From NCBI GenBank assembly GCA_027623555.1, contig JAQBSZ010000003.1, positions 179,082 through 243,081 of the forward strand: a stretch of 64,000 bases of DNA, in the 5' to 3' direction. A program made the translations under genes and the position numbers. Every line of letters starts with the position of its first letter. The stretch's first letter is position 1. The stretch is from Pseudomonadota bacterium (GTDB lineage: Bacteria; Pseudomonadota; Gammaproteobacteria; Pseudomonadales; Pseudohongiellaceae). Shown here piece by piece: positions 55,882 to 63,163 of the stretch. Below the pieces are notes generated by a model. It worked only from the letters and a program-made list of their open reading frames with translations. It made no database searches and was not told where the DNA came from.

Positions 55882-58101
55882 TCACTCCAGCATTTCTAAG
55901 TATTCCTCGTATGTCGCCTCGCTGAAGTATACTTTCTCTTCCAAGAGGCTAAATTTCATTACAAAAATATCATCGTCCTTTAAGCCCGCTTGCCTACAAT
56001 AAGGTCCCATTCCATAAATGGCACCATCTTGAGACACTCCGATGGTTCCCACGCTTTCATTGCTTTTTTCAACAATTCCTAAAAACTTTTTATTAATAAG
56101 AAACTGCTTCACTGATGAAGGGGAGCCTACAACCATGTTACTCGTAAACTCTGGGCATTTAACAACAATTCTAATCTGACCTTTATCCCAATCGCATAAC
56201 AACAACCGTTTGGTTCGCAATTTGATTTTGGCTTGATCTGACTGCGACGCCATGTGGGCCGAAACATCTCCCGAGGAAGTTCTTGAACCAATGACAGCAT
56301 GAGTATCGACCCCAATGTGCATTACAACAGGGGAGTATGTCATATAAATGCTAAGCGACATTTCATTAAAGCCACTGGCGATACAGCTCCTCAACAAATC
56401 ACCTCGCGACATCAGACCTGACGGAGAAGCGCGTATTCCATCCACAAGAGCTCGCTCTATGCTTGACAGCTCCAATTTGTAGTCCAACTCCTCATTGGAA
56501 GATACCATAGCGTCTTTCAAACTATACTTCGAAGACTGAGCAAGAAAAGCCTCAATGGCTGACGCACTCGGAGGTACTATCTCCTTCGCTCCTCCACCTC
56601 TTGAAGAATTCCTAAACGTAGCCAACCTACGATATCCATCGCAGACGTACTCGATAGATATTGGGTCACATACACTGAGAACTTTTCGCAGTACATTCTC
56701 TAGTCGGTTACGACTAATCGCGACATCATTGACGGGAATCCACCAAATATATTCATCATCAATTGCTTTCCAACCACCAATATTTTTAACAATATTAAGA
56801 ACCTCAGAAAATTCTAGGGTACTTGAATTTTTGGATACTGCTTTGAAAACCAATCTCAAATCAGCAATGCCGTTCCTACTATAATGCTTTGATAATTGAG
56901 TATGAATCTGATTCACTGCTGCGGAATCGCCTCCTACTATCAGCGTCCCATCTCTCATTCTCGACATTGAAAGATCGTCTTCTGGTGCTCTCAGTATCCT
57001 TGAAAAAAGCAATATCGACTCGACAGATACGCCAATTTTGGATACACCGCTAGAGATGAGTTCGTTCTGAATCGATTCAGCACTCGATCCGAGAGAGTCT
57101 CGAATGATTGTAATTGCCTGCGGCAGTTTCGGCATAAAAATAGGAGCAAAACCGGGGATTGATTTAGCTCCTTTTAGCACCTTCGACTCTAACTGACGAA
57201 TGCGCTCTCTAGTTATCCCTGCTAAATTGCCACATTGCTCCAAAGTCAAAATACCGTCTCGATTTATACCAAAACGATTATGTATAGCATTGAGGTTTTC
57301 TTCTTTTATTCGCTTATAGAAAACCGATATGAAGTCTTCAAACTGTTTCTCAAGTGGGAGCTTCTCTATACGTAAAACCCTCTCATGCGTAGACGCAATG
57401 AGGCTTCTAAGTCTCTTGCGATCCTGCACTGTCCACAATTGATAACCTCCCTCCAAAAACTCAAAAAGATCTTCTAGTGTACTTCCTGCCTGGTAGCTCT
57501 TATCAGGGAGGTTGATGTCGAGTTCAGGGAATCTTGGGTCTCCTCGATGGATCTCATTTAATCCACTAATCTTCTGCATATTTGCTACTAAATTACCAAT
57601 CTCTGCATTTAGATCATTGTCTGCAAGCTCTACATCTCTTGGATTTTCTGCCAACTCTTGACTCGCTGAACAATCAAAATCTTCCATTTTATTAAGAAAT
57701 TCCATGATAGATTTTGCACCCATAGCATAAATCCGGCTCAAATCGAGAAGAGTTATTTCTCGGGCATGCACTTTTCCACCACGGCTATCTAAAAATGAAA
57801 CGATGCAGTTGGAAGTTCTAATGGATAGACCGAGCTCTTTAACAATTTCATATGTAAGAATAAGATTTGAATCAGGGAAGCAAGTAGAATTAGCTTTCGT
57901 CATTTCCGGAGCCCTTCGCGTGATTAAAATATTAATATAATGATTAACTGCTTTAACCTCCGCTACGGACAATGAGTTGAAACTAGAGGGTAAATCTCCG
58001 AGTTTCGAATCCCCACTAAGGTTAAAAATATCCTTAATCCAAACTGGAAGTTTTTGCCCGTAAAAGATATCCCGAATAGCTTGTGATAGATCAATACTCA
58101 T
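55882..58101 (-). CDS. Large protein with RpoA-CTD-like and sigma-70 region 4-like domains
   Basis: This 739-aa protein has no full-length match that I recognise. Residues 86-140 (VKELGLSIRTSNCIV ... LLDLSRIYAMGAKSIMEFLNKM) look like the RNA polymerase alpha C-terminal helix-hairpin-helix domain. Residues about 276-312 (RFGINRDGILTLEQCGNLAGITRERIRQLESKVL) match sigma-70 region 4, sharing TRERIRQ with RpoD in this window. The remaining 420 residues are of unknown fold. It has no sigma region 2, so it is not a normal sigma factor. It diverges from the winged-helix/ATPase operon. Base use is AT-rich compared with the core, which suggests transfer. A DNA-binding regulator or sensor role is inferred. 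Confidence 0.8.
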   Translation of the reverse strand: MSIDLSQAIRDIFYGQKLPVWIKDIFNLSGDSKLGDLPSSFNSLSVAEVKAVNHYINILITRRAPEMTKANSTCFPDSNLILTYEIVKELGLSIRTSNCIVSFLDSRGGKVHAREITLLDLSRIYAMGAKSIMEFLNKMEDFDCSASQELAENPRDVELADNDLNAEIGNLVANMQKISGLNEIHRGDPRFPELDINLPDKSYQAGSTLEDLFEFLEGGYQLWTVQDRKRLRSLIASTHERVLRIEKLPLEKQFEDFISVFYKRIKEENLNAIHNRFGINRDGILTLEQCGNLAGITRERIRQLESKVLKGAKSIPGFAPIFMPKLPQAITIIRDSLGSSAESIQNELISSGVSKIGVSVESILLFSRILRAPEDDLSMSRMRDGTLIVGGDSAAVNQIHTQLSKHYSRNGIADLRLVFKAVSKNSSTLEFSEVLNIVKNIGGWKAIDDEYIWWIPVNDVAISRNRLENVLRKVLSVCDPISIEYVCDGYRRLATFRNSSRGGGAKEIVPPSASAIEAFLAQSSKYSLKDAMVSSNEELDYKLELSSIERALVDGIRASPSGLMSRGDLLRSCIASGFNEMSLSIYMTYSPVVMHIGVDTHAVIGSRTSSGDVSAHMASQSDQAKIKLRTKRLLLCDWDKGQIRIVVKCPEFTSNMVVGSPSSVKQFLINKKFLGIVEKSNESVGTIGVSQDGAIYGMGPYCRQAGLKDDDIFVMKFSLLEEKVYFSEATYEEYLEMLE

Positions 58102-58117
58102 TATTTATTTTTTTTCA

Positions 58118-58156
58118 TTGACAACTAGATTAAAGGCATCATACCATCAGTGTCAA
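58118..58156. promoter_or_regulatory. Back-to-back promoter region with mirrored TTGACA boxes
   Basis: The 76-bp gap between the 739-aa gene and the winged-helix gene holds TTGACA on the plus strand (58118-58123) and on the minus strand (TGTCAA, 58151-58156), making an inverted pair 27 bp apart. Each could be a -35: plus with TACCAT at 18 bp, minus with TTAATC at 17 bp. The two promoters would overlap, so one bound regulator could control both directions. Confidence 0.5.
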
Positions 58157-58177
58157 CATTTTTAAATATATATACTT

Positions 58178-58744
58178 ATGAAAAAGTACGATTTAGTTAC
58201 CGTGGCGATGCGAATACTGGGCGGAGACGATCACGCTTTGGATATTGAAGACATTGCGATGAAATGCGAGGAGTTAGCACCCGGCAGTTTTGCATGGAGA
58301 AAATATAGAAACCAAATTAATTTGGAATTAGTAGGGTTTGCTGTTCGAGATGCAAAAAAACCTAAATATGGCGGGCTTGTCTCCGGATCACACGCAAAAG
58401 GCTGGAGACTAACTGCTCCCGGCGTAGCACAAGCTAACAAATTGCTCGCCGATCTCGGCTCCGACGACATACTCCAGGTTCAGCCCACAAAGCACCGAAA
58501 CTTGGATGAAAACCGAAATAACCGCGAATTAATTCGATTGCGAGAATCCAGCGCCTTCAAAGAATGGCAAACCTCAACCGAGGCTTCGAAACTCGCCCTT
58601 ACCCAACTTCTACGCATAAACGCCTACGCTTCTCAAGACTCTATAGATGTTAAGGTCGCCAGACTAGCTAAGGTAATTGGACTGGACGAAGAAGTTGACA
58701 CCTTCGTCAACTATATCATCTCCCGGAAACAGGACTTACTATGA
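58178..58744 (+). CDS. Winged-helix-like protein coupled to GHKL ATPase
   Basis: This 188-aa protein's N-terminal half (about 5-85) resembles a winged helix of the kind seen in restriction-linked proteins: DIEDIAMKCEELAPGSFAWRKYRNQINLELVGFAVRDA, then GGLVSGSHAKGWRLTAPGVAQA. The C-terminal half is helical and charged. No catalytic motif is visible. Its stop overlaps the ATPase start as ATGA, so the two proteins are probably made in fixed ratio and may bind each other. Its gene is AT-rich and divergent from the 739-aa gene. Confidence 0.75.
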   Translation: MKKYDLVTVAMRILGGDDHALDIEDIAMKCEELAPGSFAWRKYRNQINLELVGFAVRDAKKPKYGGLVSGSHAKGWRLTAPGVAQANKLLADLGSDDILQVQPTKHRNLDENRNNRELIRLRESSAFKEWQTSTEASKLALTQLLRINAYASQDSIDVKVARLAKVIGLDEEVDTFVNYIISRKQDLL

Positions 58745-60405
58745 ATAATATAAATGTAACCAGCCACATAGGCAGGGACCTACTCCAATCCGCGAATATG
58801 TTCAAGACCGCTGATGTAGCAGTTTGGGAGTATGTAGTTAATAGCCTCGAATACGTCACATTAGGCACAACGCCTAAAATCACGATAGATATAGATAACA
58901 GAGGAAAAAGCATCACGATTCGCGACAACGGACGAGGCATGGACCTCGCTGGTCTAAGTAATTTCTTCACCATGCACGGTGAGAATATAGACCGAAAACA
59001 GGGCATCCAGGGAAGGGGGAAGTTCGGTACAGGCAAGTCAGCGGCATTTGGAATCGGGAAAAGACTAACTGTATCTAGTGTTGTAGATAATATTCAAAAT
59101 ACCATTACTTTACATAGAGCCGATATAGACGCGTCTGATGGCGGCGAAATTCCCGTAGAAATAATTGAGTCGGGCTTGAGGCTCGAAGGCATAAGGAATG
59201 GCACCGTAATTAGAATTGAAGAAATATTTGTTCCCAAAATTGATTCGCAAAAAATCATTAAAAAGGTTGAAAAGCATCTTCAGTCCTTTCGGCATTCAAG
59301 CCCAGAGATTTTAGTTGGAGATCATATTTGCACATATAAAGAACCTTTCTTCCAAGAAACAGTAACGTTCACCCCTGAAGAAAACCTAAAAAGATACCTT
59401 GGGGATACGCAGCTAATAGTTAAAACGTCACAAAAACCTCTAGACCGCGATGAGAGAGGAATCCTTGTAAGCTGCGGGCCTGGCAATCTTGTCGCCATGG
59501 TCGACGCTGGCGTTTGCTCAAAAGAGATGGGAGAGTTTCTATTTGGTGACATCGATGTGCCAACTCTTGAGAGCAATGAGTATGATATGGATGCATTCAG
59601 CTCCTCAAGGGACATGGACTTGAGACCGGAGCATCCAGTGGTCATAGCTCTGACAATGTTCATCGGAACATCTTTGGAGGAAGTACGCAAAGAACTAGTA
59701 AAACAAAAGAAAGAGGCGCTCAAAACTGAAGTAAGCAAGAGGCTGAAAGAGCAAGCTGACAAAATAGCCGACCTGCTCAATAGCGATTTCAAGGAGTTAA
59801 ACGACAAGGTTTTAGAAATAAGGTCATCCACATCAAATTTCGGAAAATTTGCACAGAAGCCGGCAGAACAAAATGAGGATGATGGACAAGGATGGGTGAG
59901 CGGTCTGGAGGAAAGAGGCGAATTAACTGACAAAGAATTTCCTATTTTTGAAAGCGGTGACACTCCGCATATACCTCAGCCCTCGCCGAACCCTGGCCCA
60001 GAAACGCCTAATTCTGGCGAACCTGATAAAGAAGGAACAGCGTCACTCGACGCCACAGATATGGTTGAAGCAAGAAAGCCCAGACGACCAAAAGGCGGCT
60101 TTAGTGTTGAATACAAACACATGGGAGCTTCTCATGATAGAGCTACGTATACCGCAGATAAAGGAGTGTTTACAGTCAACCTCGACCATCCGCTGGTTCA
60201 CAGCGCATCAACCAATCTTGGCATCAGCGATCTAGGCTTCCAGCGTCTAAGCCATGAGATAATTTTCTCTGAATATGCTCTTGCGCTGGCAAACATGGCC
60301 GCAGTTGATGACCCTGATATTCCAGCAGACGATGTGATCTACGATGCAAGGGAAACTCTGAACCGGATATCAATCAAAAGCGCCATCCTTTACGAGAGCC
60401 AGTAG
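58741..60405 (+). CDS. GHKL (Hsp90/MORC-like) ATPase
   Basis: This 554-aa protein has a complete Bergerat ATP-binding fold: N box VWEYVVNSLEYV with Glu30 and Asn34, G1 box RDNGRGMD (62-68) and G2 box GRGKFGTGKSAAFGIG (91-106). A second alpha/beta segment follows, then a charged coiled coil (about 310-350, EVRKELVKQKKEALKTEVSKRLKEQ), a Pro-rich linker (about 415-445) and a C-terminal domain with VNLDHPLVHSA and FSEYALALANMA. I recall this tail from bacterial MORC-like ATPases of conflict systems. Nucleotide-driven clamping is the expected mechanism. The partner is the upstream winged-helix protein. Confidence 0.85.
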   Translation: MNNINVTSHIGRDLLQSANMFKTADVAVWEYVVNSLEYVTLGTTPKITIDIDNRGKSITIRDNGRGMDLAGLSNFFTMHGENIDRKQGIQGRGKFGTGKSAAFGIGKRLTVSSVVDNIQNTITLHRADIDASDGGEIPVEIIESGLRLEGIRNGTVIRIEEIFVPKIDSQKIIKKVEKHLQSFRHSSPEILVGDHICTYKEPFFQETVTFTPEENLKRYLGDTQLIVKTSQKPLDRDERGILVSCGPGNLVAMVDAGVCSKEMGEFLFGDIDVPTLESNEYDMDAFSSSRDMDLRPEHPVVIALTMFIGTSLEEVRKELVKQKKEALKTEVSKRLKEQADKIADLLNSDFKELNDKVLEIRSSTSNFGKFAQKPAEQNEDDGQGWVSGLEERGELTDKEFPIFESGDTPHIPQPSPNPGPETPNSGEPDKEGTASLDATDMVEARKPRRPKGGFSVEYKHMGASHDRATYTADKGVFTVNLDHPLVHSASTNLGISDLGFQRLSHEIIFSEYALALANMAAVDDPDIPADDVIYDARETLNRISIKSAILYESQ

Positions 60406-60907
60406 GTATTGGTAGTTAAATTATCAATCTCGATAAAGACAACTGTTAGATTAACAAATAAAGTGTAATGACAAGTAAACGTGCTTAGCCGAGAGAAATT
60501 ACAAAGATGGCGCTCTTTATCGCAGCTGCATTTTTTCAAGATAAAAAGGTGCTCATCCGAAGATATCGAAAGTTTTCAGCTGAAAAACTCTGGATCATTC
60601 GCGAAAGGCTTTTTGAAGAATGGGGGGCAAATAGTACCGCCATGCAAGTGGGCTTGGCTCATCTACACTTTAATCGGTACTGACAACTTAACTTCCATTA
60701 GTCAGTAAATTAGCAAATCCCTTGCCATCAAACCATTGCGGCATTTTCCCAAGACGCAAAGGCGCGCAGCCGAAAATAACGGTAATTCTCAGCTGACACC
60801 AAATGCCTGCCAAGGCAAAAGACTTTGCACAATCTTGCTTTTCAGTTTCTTTCTGAGGGCCAATGTAGATGCATTTTAAGTCAATCAAATAGAACATTGT
60901 TTTCTAT
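60406..60907. other. Gene-poor spacer with 23-bp direct repeat copy A
   Basis: This 502-bp stretch separates the ATPase from the HIT gene. Two ORFs of 69 and 75 codons cross it in opposite directions but have no recognisable domain or ribosome site. The notable feature is CGGTACTGACAACTTAACTTCCA at 60675-60697, which recurs exactly at 62364-62386. The rest looks like decayed sequence. Confidence 0.5.
60675..60697 (+). repeat. 23-bp direct repeat, copy A
   Basis: CGGTACTGACAACTTAACTTCCA is identical to the copy at 62364-62386 in the same orientation. The flanks differ at once on both sides. The copies bracket the HIT-HNH pair. Confidence 0.9.
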
Positions 60908-61282
60908 CTAGTATTGCTGTTTTTCCATAATCACGCCTCTGACACCACCACGCGGATTCTCGGTGTCGCCCTTCCTCCTCGGAATCAAGTGTATGTGGCA
61001 ATGAAATATAGTCTGGCCCGCATCCTCACCACAATTCATACCAATGTTGAATCCAGTAACATCAGCATCTTCAGCCTGAATTAGTTCTTTATGCTTCTTC
61101 AATAACCCTTGAAGGTCTTCCAACTCTGCATCATTGAGACCAAAGTAGTCCGTCACATGTCGCTTGGGGATTACTAACGCATGTAATGGCGTAACAGGAA
61201 ACCCATCCCGGATAACGAAGAAAAGTTCAGATTCATCCACGATACGCTCGCTCTCTATACTACAAAATGCACATTTACTCAT
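60908..61282 (-). CDS. HIT family nucleotide hydrolase/transferase
   Basis: This 124-aa histidine-triad protein has H94-C-H96-I-H98 in TIFHCHIHLIPRRKGD. The N-terminal CAFCSIESERIV with CxxC and LVIPKRHVTDYFGLND fit HINT-like enzymes that cleave AMP-linked compounds. I choose ATG 61282, which forms an ATGA overlap with the HNH gene stop; the track start at 61315 lies inside that gene. Tight coupling to a nuclease suggests a function in the same system, perhaps acting on adenylylated nucleotide or DNA ends; this is inferred. Confidence 0.88.
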   Translation of the reverse strand: MSKCAFCSIESERIVDESELFFVIRDGFPVTPLHALVIPKRHVTDYFGLNDAELEDLQGLLKKHKELIQAEDADVTGFNIGMNCGEDAGQTIFHCHIHLIPRRKGDTENPRGGVRGVIMEKQQY

Positions 61283-62295
61283 TCTCTTAACTCTTTTCTC
61301 AGACGGGGCTTCCACTTTTCCTTACTTGGAATCGCCTCAACCGCTCCGTTATACATCGACTGCAAGAAAGCCTTTCTATCAGACTCTGTTCTGCCGGTCT
61401 GGTTGACTATCGTCTCTCTCAGAGGGTGGTGGCTCTCCACATAATAGTTATTTCTATCATTCAAGGCATAAAGAAAATCTAGATGCGCAATTCTTTCAAA
61501 TTTACCACCTTCACCTCTGTTACACTCTTTGCACGCAAGCACCAGGTTCCACACTTGATCAACATTCATGATACCCGAGGACTTCAGCTTATGCGGAAAG
61601 AAATGATCTACATCGCAAGAGTTCTCATACCCCTGTTCGATAAGTATGTCTTTTGAACAGTAGAAGCAACTACCTTTCTGATATCCGTTGAGCGCATCTC
61701 TTGAAGACGAAATACTGATTCTTCTAGCTTCAGGGTTATGCACAAACAGTTCATTACTTTCAATATCTGCGTTCACTTGGATCAGGTTTGGACTAATCCC
61801 CAACGATATAGCTGTCTCCCAAAGCCGCCATCTCGACTCAACTTCATATCCAAAATTTGAAGACTGCGAAGACTTCAATAGCTGATAAAAATTGTCTGTA
61901 AGGATTATGCCTTTCTCGTCCTTTCGCTTGTCCTCGAAGAATCTTGGCACCTCGTTTCCAGACACTTTGTGAAAGGCGTCAATGACATTCACAAATCCCA
62001 ATTTAATAGCTTGAGCTCTCAATTCGTCTTGTGCGATTTGCTCAGAATTATACTGGCGACAGTAATCTAGGAACTTGCTGGACTTCGAGGTTACCTGTTT
62101 ATCGTTATGTTCCAGGTGTTGAGCAACATTAAGCGCAAAAGGTAACGCAAGATCTTCCATTCTTATTAGCGTGCTATCTGCTTGTACCTCCAGAAGGGTT
62201 TTGGCAAGAGCAAATTTATAGGAGGCGACATTATTTCCGAGCAAAACAATTGCCCGCCAATAGGTGCTTAACGAAGGATCCTTGTCAATAAACAT
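61279..62295 (-). CDS. HNH endonuclease family protein
   Basis: This 338-aa protein has a helical N-terminal region (YWRAIVLLGNNVASYKFALAKTLLEV) and an HNH nuclease module at about 210-262: zinc pair CFYC (210-213), CDVDHFFPH with Asp230-His231, WNLVLACKECNR with Asn250 and the second CxxC (255-258). It should cut DNA or act as a nickase. Its 3' end overlaps the HIT gene by ATGA. Such nuclease-plus-HIT pairs occur in bacterial defence islands. The gene sits between 23-bp direct repeats and is AT-rich. Confidence 0.85.
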   Translation of the reverse strand: MFIDKDPSLSTYWRAIVLLGNNVASYKFALAKTLLEVQADSTLIRMEDLALPFALNVAQHLEHNDKQVTSKSSKFLDYCRQYNSEQIAQDELRAQAIKLGFVNVIDAFHKVSGNEVPRFFEDKRKDEKGIILTDNFYQLLKSSQSSNFGYEVESRWRLWETAISLGISPNLIQVNADIESNELFVHNPEARRISISSSRDALNGYQKGSCFYCSKDILIEQGYENSCDVDHFFPHKLKSSGIMNVDQVWNLVLACKECNRGEGGKFERIAHLDFLYALNDRNNYYVESHHPLRETIVNQTGRTESDRKAFLQSMYNGAVEAIPSKEKWKPRLRKELRE

Positions 62296-62357
62296 CTAAT
62301 CGTCGCTCGCTGGAATTCCGATCAGTTTCAATGAATCTACGCATTATCCTCCATCTA

Positions 62358-62651
62358 TCAACACGGTACTGACAACTTAACTTCCACTACGACCAGCTTT
62401 CCGTGCTGCGTTATATAGAGTATATCCAATGGTCCGGCAGGGGTATTCAGCTCACAACACACAGGCAACATACCCGAGAATATATTGTCGATATCCTCGA
62501 TTGGTATGGATGACGGGTTATTGAAAAGGAAATTCTGCAACCACTTCTCGTCATAAAAGAAATCTGAATTAGATTGCAGACCGATTTTCTCTAAAGGCCT
62601 AGGTATGCCATCAGATATGAGAACAGGGGAAGGAAATGCGGATTTACTCAT
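62358..62651 (-). pseudogene. Truncated PD-(D/E)XK nuclease-like gene (5' part)
   Basis: These 97 codons match the N-terminal part of a family I recall as roughly 300-aa or longer nuclease-like proteins: SAFPSPVLISDGIPRPLEKIGLQ, YDEKWLQNFLFNNPSSIP, LPVCCELNTPAGPLDILYITQHGKLVVVEVKL. The aspartate in GPLDIL and ExK in VEVKL form the start of a PD-(D/E)XK active site. After EVKL the sequence departs from the expected ...WRNPEARREV and stops at SVPC. The break falls in the 23-bp repeat, so the gene was cut by recombination or insertion. Helices after the motif are missing, so it is probably inactive. Confidence 0.7.
62364..62386 (+). repeat. 23-bp direct repeat, copy B, inside a truncated gene
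   Basis: This exact second copy of CGGTACTGACAACTTAACTTCCA, read on the minus strand, encodes EVKLSVP, the ExK catalytic motif and first residues of the aberrant end of the truncated nuclease gene. The gene reaches a stop two codons later. Confidence 0.9.
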
Positions 62652-62697
62652 AAGTCACCAATTTAGTATTCTACATCTATCGATAGTCTAGCTGGAT

Positions 62698-63099
62698 CTA
62701 TGAAGCCATCTTCTGTGAATCGGGCATAACCACAACCTCAATGTCCTGAGCGGCACACAGTTCAGACATCAGCTCGTCATTCTTGCTGCATATCGCCACC
62801 GTTCTGATTGAGAGCGGGTTCAGCTTCATCAAAAGCTCTCTCGAGAAGAACGCTTGACCCATCAAGTACATCCCCAACCGACTCCCTTTTGTCTGAATAC
62901 AGATAACGTCTCTGCCGGAGATATCAAAACTTCCTCCGCTTCGAACAGTAGTTTCTTCACCGAGAACGATTAAACCATCTATCAAGCGCCTAGCAACATT
63001 CCCGCCAGAGTTTGCAGATACAGCCTGAAATTCTTCTATGAGGAGACCTCCGACTTTTTCCCAATAAGCTCTGGTTCTCCATGACTCATGCTTACTCAT
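62698..63099 (-). CDS. Small PD-(D/E)XK-like (QxK) protein
   Basis: This 133-aa protein has a possible minimal nuclease core: RRLIDGLIVLGEE (Asp41), then GRDVICIQTKGSRLGMYLMGQAFFSREL, where Gln69 and Lys71 would stand for the E/QxK motif, followed by TVAICSKNDELMSELCAAQDIEVVVMP, a strand-helix-strand end. No named family is recognised. It lies between the truncated nuclease and the next nuclease-like gene on the same strand. It could instead be a catalytically silent partner. Confidence 0.6.
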   Translation of the reverse strand: MSKHESWRTRAYWEKVGGLLIEEFQAVSANSGGNVARRLIDGLIVLGEETTVRSGGSFDISGRDVICIQTKGSRLGMYLMGQAFFSRELLMKLNPLSIRTVAICSKNDELMSELCAAQDIEVVVMPDSQKMAS

Positions 63100-63163
63100 A
63101 ATACTTACCCTGCGACTTTAGAGCCTTGAACCTTGCCCAAAACATCTCCTTAATTCACTCGCC

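Noticed and set aside
55882-58101. Calling the 739-aa protein an alternative sigma factor
   Set aside because: Only a region 4-like helix-turn-helix is visible; region 2, needed for core binding and -10 melting, is absent.
60481-60897. ORFs of 75 aa (plus) and 69 aa (minus) between the ATPase and HIT genes
   Set aside because: They overlap each other across repeat copy A, lack ribosome sites and resemble no known domain; treated as decayed spacer.
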